A DNA stretch of 64,000 nucleotides from the NCBI RefSeq assembly GCF_013306565.1, contig NZ_PZPO01000001.1:930001-994000 (forward strand), given 5' to 3'. Source of the DNA: Hyphomicrobium sulfonivorans. GTDB taxonomy: Bacteria > Pseudomonadota > Alphaproteobacteria > Rhizobiales > Hyphomicrobiaceae. The notes below the pieces were generated by a model. The model had not been told where the DNA came from and ran no database searches. It saw only the letters and a list, made by a program, of their open reading frames with translations. Of this stretch, positions 51,754 to 59,141 are shown piece by piece; the stretch's first letter is position 1, and the number at the start of each line of letters is the position of its first letter. A program made the position numbers and the translations under genes.

Positions 51754-52716
51754 TTAGATGTCCAGTCGCCCGGCAGCGCGCAGCTTTGCCCGCTCTTCCA
51801 CCGATACGCGCATGATAGTTTCCCGCAGCCACACGTGGGCGGGATCGCGATCATAGGATGCATGCCACAGCAGTGATGTGGTGAGTTTGGGCAGCTCTAT
51901 CGGCGGCGGGCTGAGGCTCAGACCAAGCTGATCGGCAAAGTAGATCGCGAGCCGTGCGTGCATCGTGGTCAGCACCGGCGATCCGGCAACCAGAAACGGC
52001 ACGGCGACGAAGCGCGGCGTCACCAGCGCGACATGGCGTTTAAGGCCCATTTGCTCGAGAACTTCATCCACCACGCCGCGTTCGCCCAGCCGCAAGCTGG
52101 TCAGCACGTGCGGCACACGAACGTAATCTTCCAGCGAGATGGGCGTCTCGATGTCGATTTTCTGGGCGTTGAACATGACGAGATAGCTGTCGGTGGCCAG
52201 CACGCGCCGCTTGTGATGCGCCTGCCCACCGGCGAATGCGCCGACGCCGATACCAAGATCGAGGCGGTCGGCGTCCAGGTGGTCGAGCAGGCCCTGCCCC
52301 TCCGCGGCGTAGAAGCGGAAGCGGATGCCGGGGGCATGGGCGCACACGTAGGTCAGCAGCGCGGGGCCGACGAGAACCTCGACGCTGTCCGGTAGGCCGA
52401 TGCGGAAAACCCGCTCCGCCGTGGCGGGATTGAACGTTTCATCGCGCGAAACCAGCGTTTCGATCTGCGCCAGAGCAATCCGCACCGGGTCGGCCAGCGC
52501 CAGCGCGCGCGGGGTTGGCTGCATGCCCTTGGGGCCGCGTGTCAGCAGTTCATCGCCGAACAGGTCACGCAGGCGGGCCAGATTGTGGCTCATGGCCGAC
52601 TGCCCGATGCCGATGCGCGCGGCGGCTTTTGTGACGCTGCGCTCAGCCAATAGCGCGTCGAGCGCGACCAGGAGATTGAGGTCGACCCGAGCTAAATTGA
52701 TATGGTCGATAGGCAT
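51754..52716 (-). CDS. LysR-family transcriptional regulator
   Basis: A 320-residue regulator. The winged helix-turn-helix is at the N terminus: VDLNLLVALDALLAERSVTKAAARIGIGQSAMSHNLARLRDLFGD in residues about 11-55, with the recognition helix at QSAMSHNLARLR. The effector domain follows (GPALLTYVCAHAPGIRFRFY and RLDLGIGVGAFAGG). It most resembles the NodD/SyrM branch by the VDLNLLVALDALL start. The ATG at 52716 fits; a longer open reading to 53196 covers the divergent gene and is not real. It is 102 bases from the start of the small secreted protein on the other strand, a typical LysR target position. Confidence 0.93.
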   Translation of the reverse strand: MPIDHINLARVDLNLLVALDALLAERSVTKAAARIGIGQSAMSHNLARLRDLFGDELLTRGPKGMQPTPRALALADPVRIALAQIETLVSRDETFNPATAERVFRIGLPDSVEVLVGPALLTYVCAHAPGIRFRFYAAEGQGLLDHLDADRLDLGIGVGAFAGGQAHHKRRVLATDSYLVMFNAQKIDIETPISLEDYVRVPHVLTSLRLGERGVVDEVLEQMGLKRHVALVTPRFVAVPFLVAGSPVLTTMHARLAIYFADQLGLSLSPPPIELPKLTTSLLWHASYDRDPAHVWLRETIMRVSVEERAKLRAAGRLDI

Positions 52717-52722
52717 TATCGA

Positions 52723-52736
52723 TCCAATCGGTTGGA
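52723..52736. promoter_or_regulatory. Possible LysR operator
   Basis: TCCAA (52723-52727) and TTGGA (52732-52736) form an inverted repeat directly upstream of the LysR start, in the 102-base divergent gap. Its size and location suit an autoregulatory recognition site. Confidence 0.4.
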
Positions 52737-52818
52737 CTAATGATGCTCCTGATATCATGTTGCGTTGCAGCAGGCCAGCGGGTGTCGCTTCGGCCTGAAG
52801 CAAATCAAGGAGATGACT

Positions 52819-53151
52819 ATGAGCTTTGCGAAAGTAGCTGCAACCGCCGCCGTCGCCCTCGCTGTGATCGGCTCCTTCGCCAGCGGATCGGCCTTCGCCG
52901 ACACCCCGCGTGCCAAGTCGATCAACCTCGGCGCCATGAACGGCGTCGCTTACTACACCGAGGAAGCTGGCAGCTTCCGCGTGGTTGCGACGCTGGCCCA
53001 GCGGGAAGGTATGCCGATCCGCGTCGAGACTCTGCTGGCACCCGGCCAGACAGTCGTGCTGTCCACCGCGAAGGGGCAGTCGGGTCTTGAGAGCGTTGAG
53101 CTCTCGCGCCAGGCAGACGGCCTGACGGTGCGCCCGGTGGTCTCGAACTAA
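52819..53151 (+). CDS. Small secreted protein of unknown function, divergent from LysR
   Basis: A 110-residue protein with a clear Sec signal peptide (FAKVAATAAVALAVIGSFA, cleavage after GSAFA). The mature part is about 83 residues (DTPRAKSINLGAMNGVAYYT, then GSFRVVATLAQREGMPI). It has no cysteine and alternates like a small beta protein. I recognise no named domain. The ATG at 52819 has AAGGAG seven bases upstream. A strong terminator follows, so it forms its own transcript, probably controlled by the divergent LysR protein. Confidence 0.8.
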   Translation: MSFAKVAATAAVALAVIGSFASGSAFADTPRAKSINLGAMNGVAYYTEEAGSFRVVATLAQREGMPIRVETLLAPGQTVVLSTAKGQSGLESVELSRQADGLTVRPVVSN

Positions 53152-53183
53152 ACCGACGACGGTCGAACGGCAGATACTCAAAG

Positions 53184-53211
53184 GCTCGGCGCGCAAGCGC
53201 CGGGCTTTTTT
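53184..53211 (+). terminator. Rho-independent terminator of the small secreted protein gene
   Basis: GCTCGGCGC (53184-53192) pairs with GCGCCGGGC (53197-53205), with one wobble pair, around a GCAA tetraloop, followed by six T residues. Confidence 0.93.
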
Positions 53212-53459
53212 GTTTGCGAAAGCGTGCTCAGCGGATTTCGGCTGCTAGCCGCGCGATGGGTTCGGCGTCGGTAGTCGCGCAGCAGTCATCCTGCGGCGGC
53301 TGGAATGTATAAAGTTTGCACGGACAGGAACGGTTTTTTTAGCACTAACATTTCAGTGTCGGCTCCAGCAGCCCGCGTCTATCGACAGCGCCGGTTGTGG
53401 GCGGCACCGCCTGCAGGCAATGGGCTGATGCGGAGTGCCTCAAACGGAGACGCGTCTGC

Positions 53460-55262
53460 ATGTGCCGTTTTTGTGTGGGAACCATCTTTACGGACAAGGC
53501 CCTCTATCACGGCTGGCCGGTTGCCAATACGGCGTCACGGCTGAACGGCGGCCCGTCGCGTCGAAATTTCATGGCGCTCGCCGGAGCGGTTGCCGGAACC
53601 GCGGGGCTTGGGCTGCCGTCCGTTACAGCACGTGCGCAATCGAAAGCGGCTGCGGGGGCGGACATCATATTCCGCGGTGGCACGGTTATTCCGATGGCCG
53701 CAGGTGGTGCCAAGCAGGCTGAGGCGATTGCGTTGCGCGATGGCAAGATCATCGCCGTTGGCTCGCAAGCCGATATTTCTGGGTTGCAGACTTCCAATAC
53801 CAAGCTGATCGATCTGGATGGCCGCACGCTGTTGCCGGGCTTTGTCGATCCGCATCAGCATTCTTGCTTCGTGGCGCTGTTTTCTGAGCTGCTCGCGGAC
53901 GTCGGTTACATCAAATATCCCACACGCGCCGAGTTGATGGCGGGCTTGAAGGCGATGGACGCCAAGCTTCCGGCAGGTGAATGGTTGCTGGCTTACGACT
54001 TCGACAACTTGCTGCAAGGCGGCGATCTTTCGATGACGGAGCTGGATGGAATCTCGAAGGATCGGCCGATCTTCATCTGGTACATCAACATGCACGACGG
54101 CGCGGCCAACTCGGCTGCGTTCAAGATCGCGCAAATCCCTGATGATGTGGGCGTGCTACCGGGCGGTGGTCACTTCGGGCGCGGTCCGGACGGAAAGTTC
54201 AACGGGCTCGTCTATGAAGAGAGCGCGATGTTGAAGTTCGTCACCAAGGCGCTGCCGAAGATCACGCCGGCGATTTTTGAAAAGGCGATGATCGACTACT
54301 TCAAAACCAGTGCGGCACTTGGAAACACGACGACGCATGAGCCGGGCACCATTCAACCGGATTGGATTGAAGGACTGGAGAAGCTGACGGCACATGGCAC
54401 GGGGCGTCTTAGTGCCAGCCTGATGTATAGCGATATGAAGTCCGGCGATGCCTATCGCGACTACGGGCGCGGCGCCAAGGCATCGCTGTTTCCGAACTCG
54501 CGCTTCTCACTGTTTGGCATCAAGATCATTGGTGACGGCTCAAACCAGACCGAGACTGGCGCGCAGACGCAGCCCTATCTCAACTCGGACAAGAAGGGCT
54601 CGCCGAACTATCCGCCCGCTGAGCTGAAGACGATGGTGGCGGCGGTCAAGGCTGCGGGTTGGCCGGTGCAGATCCACTGCAACGGCGATGCAACGATCGA
54701 CTATGCGCTGGATGCCATTGAAGCTGCTTACGGCGCCAATCCTGCAACCGGCATTAATCGCATCGAACATTCGACGATGGCGCGGCCCGACCAGCTCAAG
54801 CGCATGAAGGCGCTGGGTGTGCAGCCCACTTTTCTCATGAACCACGTGTTCTTCTATGGCGCGGCGTATCGCGATCAGCTTTTTGGCCCTGAGCGTGCAG
54901 CGTTCATGGACCCGGCGGGCGCATGCGTTCAGGAAGAACTACCGTTCACGCTGCACACCGACGGACCGTGCTCGCCCCTGGGCGCGTTGCGACTGGTGCA
55001 AACTGCGGTGACGCGTCGCTGCGTGGTCGATAATTCCGTCGTCGGGCCCGACCAGGCAATCACGGTTGAGGAAGCCATTCGCGCGGTTACTTCTCAGGCT
55101 GCGGCGCAGATCGGCCAAGCTGATCGCATCGGTTCTCTGGAAGCCGGCAAGGAAGCAGATCTGGTGCTGTTGGAGCAGGACCCGTTCAAGGTTGCGCCCG
55201 ACGACATCATGAAGATCAAAGTTTCGGAGACCTGGGTGGCGGGCGAAAAAATATTCGGGTGA
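53460..55262 (+). CDS. Tat-exported amidohydrolase (YtcJ/NfdA-like metal-dependent hydrolase)
   Basis: A 600-residue protein. It begins MCRFC, then a 30-residue extension and a Tat motif SRRNFMALAGAVAGTAGLG (about residues 33-51). The amidohydrolase begins at DIIFRGGTVIPM. The first metal motif is LPGFVDPHQHSCF (HxH near 134). Later metal or catalytic residues appear in VQIHCNGDATIDYAL (near 400), RIEHSTMARPDQL (near 426) and FTLHTDGPCSPLG (Asp near 500). The end, GSLEAGKEADLVLLEQDPF, is typical of YtcJ-like enzymes that cleave N-acyl or formamide bonds. The substrate is unknown. The ATG at 53460 is favoured by GGAG upstream; an earlier ATG/GTG reading from 53397 is less likely. Confidence 0.88.
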   Translation: MCRFCVGTIFTDKALYHGWPVANTASRLNGGPSRRNFMALAGAVAGTAGLGLPSVTARAQSKAAAGADIIFRGGTVIPMAAGGAKQAEAIALRDGKIIAVGSQADISGLQTSNTKLIDLDGRTLLPGFVDPHQHSCFVALFSELLADVGYIKYPTRAELMAGLKAMDAKLPAGEWLLAYDFDNLLQGGDLSMTELDGISKDRPIFIWYINMHDGAANSAAFKIAQIPDDVGVLPGGGHFGRGPDGKFNGLVYEESAMLKFVTKALPKITPAIFEKAMIDYFKTSAALGNTTTHEPGTIQPDWIEGLEKLTAHGTGRLSASLMYSDMKSGDAYRDYGRGAKASLFPNSRFSLFGIKIIGDGSNQTETGAQTQPYLNSDKKGSPNYPPAELKTMVAAVKAAGWPVQIHCNGDATIDYALDAIEAAYGANPATGINRIEHSTMARPDQLKRMKALGVQPTFLMNHVFFYGAAYRDQLFGPERAAFMDPAGACVQEELPFTLHTDGPCSPLGALRLVQTAVTRRCVVDNSVVGPDQAITVEEAIRAVTSQAAAQIGQADRIGSLEAGKEADLVLLEQDPFKVAPDDIMKIKVSETWVAGEKIFG

Positions 55263-55382
55263 TATCGGCTGCCACGGCGCTGCTGAATTCCTGGCAGCGC
55301 TCGAGTTGAACATGGATGCGTAACAAGAGGTCATCGGCGGTTGCGTGCGATGGCCTCGATCACCGTACCGGCGGGTTCGAGC

Positions 55383-56450
55383 ATGAGCCATAGTTGGTGG
55401 CACGACATGCCATTGCGGCAGCAGCTTATGGTGCCGATTACGATCGCTGTCGCGGTCGCAATTCTGGTTGCGATTGTGGTGCTGGCGTATGGGGCGCCGC
55501 AATGGAGCTATGGTGCGCTGCTGGCGTTGTGGCTAGCGATATCTGCTCCGTGTTTGCTGATTGTGTATGCGGTGCTTGCATGGCGTTTGCAGCCGCTTGA
55601 GGCGATGGCGCGCGTGGCGGAGCAGGAAGATCCTTCGGAGCATCTTGCAGGCAATACGGTTGCGCCTGAATTGGCGTTGATAGCGGGGCGCATCAACCAT
55701 CTGCTCGCGGCGTTGTCGGAGGCAAAATCGCTGAACGTGCAATTGCACCACAATGCTTCGGAACTGCAGGAAGCAGAGCGTCGGCGCATCGCCAATGAAC
55801 TGCACGACGAAGCGGGACCATGTCTGTTCGGCATATCCGCAAACCTTTCTTCCATTCGGCGGATAGCGGATGGATTGGAAGGCGAGCAATCGGAAAAGCT
55901 GTTGCAGCGCGTGGCGGAAATTGACGACATCACCAGTCGTCTGAAATCGTTCAACCGCGATATGCTGCGCGCGCTGCATCCGGTTCAGCTCGGTCAGGTG
56001 CCACTGTCTGATGCGGTCAGCAGTCTTGTTTCCGGTTTTCGGCGCCAGCATCCGGACACAGTATTCACATTCGAGGTCGATGCGCTTGCGGATGGATATG
56101 GCAAGGATGTGGATCTGGCTATCTATCGCGCGGTGCAGGAAGCAATCACCAATGCGTTGCGTCACGGCGATGCCGGGCGTGTGGACATAACGTTGAGTGC
56201 AACGCGTGCGTATGCAGCCGGTGGTGCGGAGCAGGCAAATGCTTCGCGATTGATCCGCCTCAACGTGCGAGACAACGGTTCTGGCGTTGCGTCGCAGCCG
56301 GATGCAGGGATCGGCCTCACCGCCATGCGTGACAGGGCGCGTGGCCTTGGCGGCAGCGTTGCGATTGAAAACGTATCGACGGGCGGAACGGATGTCACCG
56401 TAACGATACCGGTTGTTGCACCGATGGTGGACGGTCCACGCGCCGGCTAA
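55383..56450 (+). CDS. NarX/UhpB-type sensor histidine kinase (HisKA_3)
   Basis: A 355-residue kinase with two membrane helices (about 20-42 and 50-70) and a HAMP-like linker with coiled coil. The phosphoacceptor helix is EAERRRIANELHDEAGPCLFG (His near residue 142). The HATPase_c domain has AVQEAITNALRHGDAG, RDNGSGV and GIGLTAMRDRARGLGG. The LuxR-type response regulator is encoded convergently 43 bases downstream and is the obvious partner. The start is uncertain: ATG 55383, ATG 55350 and TTG 55341 are in frame and none has a strong ribosome site. The signal is unknown. Confidence 0.87.
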   Translation: MSHSWWHDMPLRQQLMVPITIAVAVAILVAIVVLAYGAPQWSYGALLALWLAISAPCLLIVYAVLAWRLQPLEAMARVAEQEDPSEHLAGNTVAPELALIAGRINHLLAALSEAKSLNVQLHHNASELQEAERRRIANELHDEAGPCLFGISANLSSIRRIADGLEGEQSEKLLQRVAEIDDITSRLKSFNRDMLRALHPVQLGQVPLSDAVSSLVSGFRRQHPDTVFTFEVDALADGYGKDVDLAIYRAVQEAITNALRHGDAGRVDITLSATRAYAAGGAEQANASRLIRLNVRDNGSGVASQPDAGIGLTAMRDRARGLGGSVAIENVSTGGTDVTVTIPVVAPMVDGPRAG

Positions 56451-56493
56451 GCGCTGGCCTTGATGCAGCCCGGCTGCGCGCACCTCTGCCCGT

Positions 56494-57111
56494 TCAAACG
56501 ATCTTCTGTTCGACCGCAATACGGATGAGCTGCATCGGCGTGCGCGCGCTGAACCTGTTGCGCAGGGCAGCGCATGTCATCGCAACGGTTTTGTACGAAA
56601 CGTTGATGAGCGCCGCGATCTCCGACATGCTCTTGCCCTTGGCAAGGAGACGCAGAACTTCCCGCTCACGCGCGCTCAGTGCTGCGCCGGTATCGCTTGT
56701 GCCGACGCGCAGAAACGCGATCTGCTGCGCAAGATCCGGTGCAAGCGCGTGTCCGCCGCGATGAACGGTGCGGATTGCGTTGATGAACGCTTCCGGCTCG
56801 TCGTTCTTGCAGAAATAGCCGCGCGCGCCGCATTCGATTGCCTGAGCTGCGAACGCGGATTCGTCATTGACGCTGAACATAAGAATGCGCGCCGACGGGC
56901 AACGCGCCAGCAGCCGCCGCACGAGTTCGAAGCCGGATACGTCGGGGAGATTGATGTCGATGACAGCAACGTCGGGCTGCTCGTCGAGGAAAAGCGCAAG
57001 GGACGTGCCCGCGTCGCGCGCTTCCAGCATTTCCATATCGTCGGCATGGCTGAGTAGTGCACGGCACCCAGCCAAGACGATTGGATGATCGTCAACGATC
57101 AGAACCTTCAC
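56494..57111 (-). CDS. LuxR/NarL-type response regulator
   Basis: A 205-residue regulator. The receiver domain has VLIVDDHPIVLAGC (acidic pocket), the phosphoacceptor Asp in DVAVIDINLPDVSG (near residue 52) and lysine in GYFCKNDEP (near 102). The NarL-type HTH is at LSAREREVLRLLAKGKSMSEIAALINVSYKTVAM (about 144-177). The gene converges with the HisKA_3 kinase, an unusual orientation for a pair that is mostly co-directional. The ATG at 57111 has GAAAGATCC upstream. Confidence 0.92.
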   Translation of the reverse strand: MKVLIVDDHPIVLAGCRALLSHADDMEMLEARDAGTSLALFLDEQPDVAVIDINLPDVSGFELVRRLLARCPSARILMFSVNDESAFAAQAIECGARGYFCKNDEPEAFINAIRTVHRGGHALAPDLAQQIAFLRVGTSDTGAALSAREREVLRLLAKGKSMSEIAALINVSYKTVAMTCAALRNRFSARTPMQLIRIAVEQKIV

Positions 57112-57308
57112 TGGATGGATCTTTCATGGAACCCAGGGGCAGGTAACATTGACATTAAGTCCTGCCTGATCCGGGAAATCAAGGCCAGTAGTCTAAGGTT
57201 CGAGGTGGTGGCATTCGGCGATGAGAGATAGGCAGCCCTGGCCGCAATCGTCCGCGCAATCTGCGGGCGAGTTGGGACAGGCTGGAGCTGGCGAGGGTGG
57301 CGGGTGTT

Positions 57309-57377
57309 CTGAAGTGAAAATCAGGCGACGGTCAAAGAACCAGCTTGGTTCTGGAGGCGTTGACCGTCGGACTTCAG
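57309..57377. repeat. Triple nested inverted repeat in the 371-base gap between the LuxR-type gene and hemY
   Basis: The gap 57112-57482 has no gene I can support. Within it three perfect inverted repeats nest: CTGAAGT/ACTTCAG (57309-57315, 57371-57377), CGACGGTCAA/TTGACCGTCG (57326-57335, 57360-57369) and AGAACCA/TGGTTCT (57336-57342, 57346-57352). Together they give 24 base pairs over 69 bases, with a 10-base internal loop on the left and a 7-base bulge (GGAGGCG) on the right. There is no T-run. It could be a structured RNA, a factor-dependent terminator of hemY (minus) or a palindromic repeat element. Confidence 0.6.
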
Positions 57378-57482
57378 CGCCAGTCGCATTCGGAAACCAG
57401 AGCGCGTATCGCCACGCTGAGATGGGATCGCGCTCTAGTTGTTTTGGTCCGGTCGTTGTCTGGCCCGCGCTCAGGCTTCCGG

Positions 57483-59126
57483 TCAGGCGCTTTGCGGGCG
57501 CAGCGGGCCGGATGCATCATGGTCGTCAGCGTCCGGTCCCGGATCGTCAGGCGCACGTGCACGTGAGAAGTCGTTGCCCTTTGGCGTTGTGTTGGCGCCC
57601 TGCGCGCCGGTCCGCTGAGAAGCTGACTCCCCGTTGCGTGTGCCGCTGCCGGAGGTGCCGGTGGTCTTGACGGTTACGGCGTCGGACTTGTCCCATTTGC
57701 CGGATGATGCAGCCGATGACGCTGCGGGCTTTTCATCCTTGCGCGGTGGTTCCGCGGACTCCGATTGCTCATCGGCGGGGCGCACGCCAAGCGCCATCAA
57801 CTCATCGAGTTTGCTGGCGATCAGTTCGCGCTCGCCCTTATCCATGGCTTCAACCGGCACGCGCCACTGGAACGCGTCGAGAGCACCCGATACCGGCGAA
57901 ACCGGCATCCAGCGTTCGGCGACGAAGCCATCGGCGGTCCATACCGGATCGCGCTCGGCGTGGACAGCACGCGCCAGCCACTCACGGATGCGGCCCTTGT
58001 CGGCGTGCTGTTCGCCTTCGATGCGCGCCATCAGGGTGGCGACGCGCTGTGTCATGCGCTCGGGGATCAGCGGTTCCAGTGCATCGCGCGCGGTGTCGAA
58101 CTGGCGGGCCTCAATGGCTGCAGTCGCAACTGCAATCGGGCTTTCCAGCGAGTTGGGGCTGAGCGCTGCAAGCTGGCGTACGCGCTCCAGCCGGTCGCGC
58201 GGGCTGTCGCCGATGCGCGCATAGGCATAGGCGGTGGCAAGGTCGGGATGCGGCGCGCGAGACCAGGTGCGCTGGATGATCTTGGCCGCGCGACCGGTGT
58301 TGCCGCGCGAGGCGAGCAGGCGCCCGGCGATTGCGGCGGCAGGCACGAGATCGGGCGCCAGGGCGTGGGCCTCGGTCGCCAGATTTAGCGAGCGTTCCGG
58401 GTCGCTGGTTTCGGCGGCCTGAGCCTGTGCGGTCAGCAGCACGGCGCGGCGACGATCCGCTTGCGCACGGTCGACGTGGCCGTTCTTGCGGGCGATGGCC
58501 AGCGTTTCGAGAGCACCATCCCAATCACCATCGCGGCACTGGATGTCGAACAACGCGTCCACCGCCCAGGCAAGCTTGGGATTCAGCGCAACGGCACGCT
58601 CGGCGAAATGCAGGGCGGCTTCGCGTTCGCCTTCGCGCTGGGCTTCAAGGAACAGTCCGCGCAGGCCAAGCTGCTCGGTATCGGGAGCTGCAAGCATGGC
58701 CTCAAAGATACGGCGCGCGGTGGTGCGGTCGCCGGACAGCTGCGCCGCCTGAGCACGCAACAGATGCGTCAGCGGCTCGTTGGGCAGCGACTTGCGCGCC
58801 TGAATTGCGGAGCGCATGGCAGCGGCCTTGTCGCCGGCGCCGAGTGCGATCATGCCGCTGGACAACGCATCGATGCCCAGCTTCTGGCGGCGCTTGTTCA
58901 GCACGTTACCGACGGTTGCCGGACTGTGCCAGACGTTGCGCAGTATCGACCAGATGAACAGCGCGGACGCAACGAGCGCCACGAAGATCACCGCCGCCCG
59001 GAACACGCTGGTTTCAACGCGATAGCCCTGCCAGTAGAGCACCAGCTCTCCAGGACGATCGGCGAGCCATGCAAGCCCGGTTGCGATGAGTGCAATTCCG
59101 ATGAGGAATGCGATGAGACGCAGCAT
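57483..59126 (-). CDS. hemY: HemY-type TPR membrane protein
   Basis: A 547-residue protein. Two N-terminal membrane helices (about 2-22 and 42-62) flank ADRPGELVLYWQGYRVETS, the HemY_N signature. Tetratricopeptide-like repeats cover about 100-400 (for example AALHFAERAVALNPKLAWAVDAL). The last 90 residues are low complexity and charged. The name comes from position in the heme operon; it is not the protoporphyrinogen oxidase of Gram-positive HemY, and its role in heme synthesis is unproven. It lies 15 bases after the mitofilin-like gene. Confidence 0.92.
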   Translation of the reverse strand: MLRLIAFLIGIALIATGLAWLADRPGELVLYWQGYRVETSVFRAAVIFVALVASALFIWSILRNVWHSPATVGNVLNKRRQKLGIDALSSGMIALGAGDKAAAMRSAIQARKSLPNEPLTHLLRAQAAQLSGDRTTARRIFEAMLAAPDTEQLGLRGLFLEAQREGEREAALHFAERAVALNPKLAWAVDALFDIQCRDGDWDGALETLAIARKNGHVDRAQADRRRAVLLTAQAQAAETSDPERSLNLATEAHALAPDLVPAAAIAGRLLASRGNTGRAAKIIQRTWSRAPHPDLATAYAYARIGDSPRDRLERVRQLAALSPNSLESPIAVATAAIEARQFDTARDALEPLIPERMTQRVATLMARIEGEQHADKGRIREWLARAVHAERDPVWTADGFVAERWMPVSPVSGALDAFQWRVPVEAMDKGERELIASKLDELMALGVRPADEQSESAEPPRKDEKPAASSAASSGKWDKSDAVTVKTTGTSGSGTRNGESASQRTGAQGANTTPKGNDFSRARAPDDPGPDADDHDASGPLRPQSA

Positions 59127-59141
59127 GCCGAGACCTGACTT

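Noticed and set aside
51754-53196. 480-codon reading of the LysR gene
   Set aside because: The extension covers the divergent secreted protein gene antisense. LysR proteins start at the helix-turn-helix, here at 52716.
57221-57670. 149-codon plus-strand frame over the nested inverted repeat
   Set aside because: Its second half is antisense to hemY, its composition is Arg/Ser/Gly-rich, and no start signal is present.
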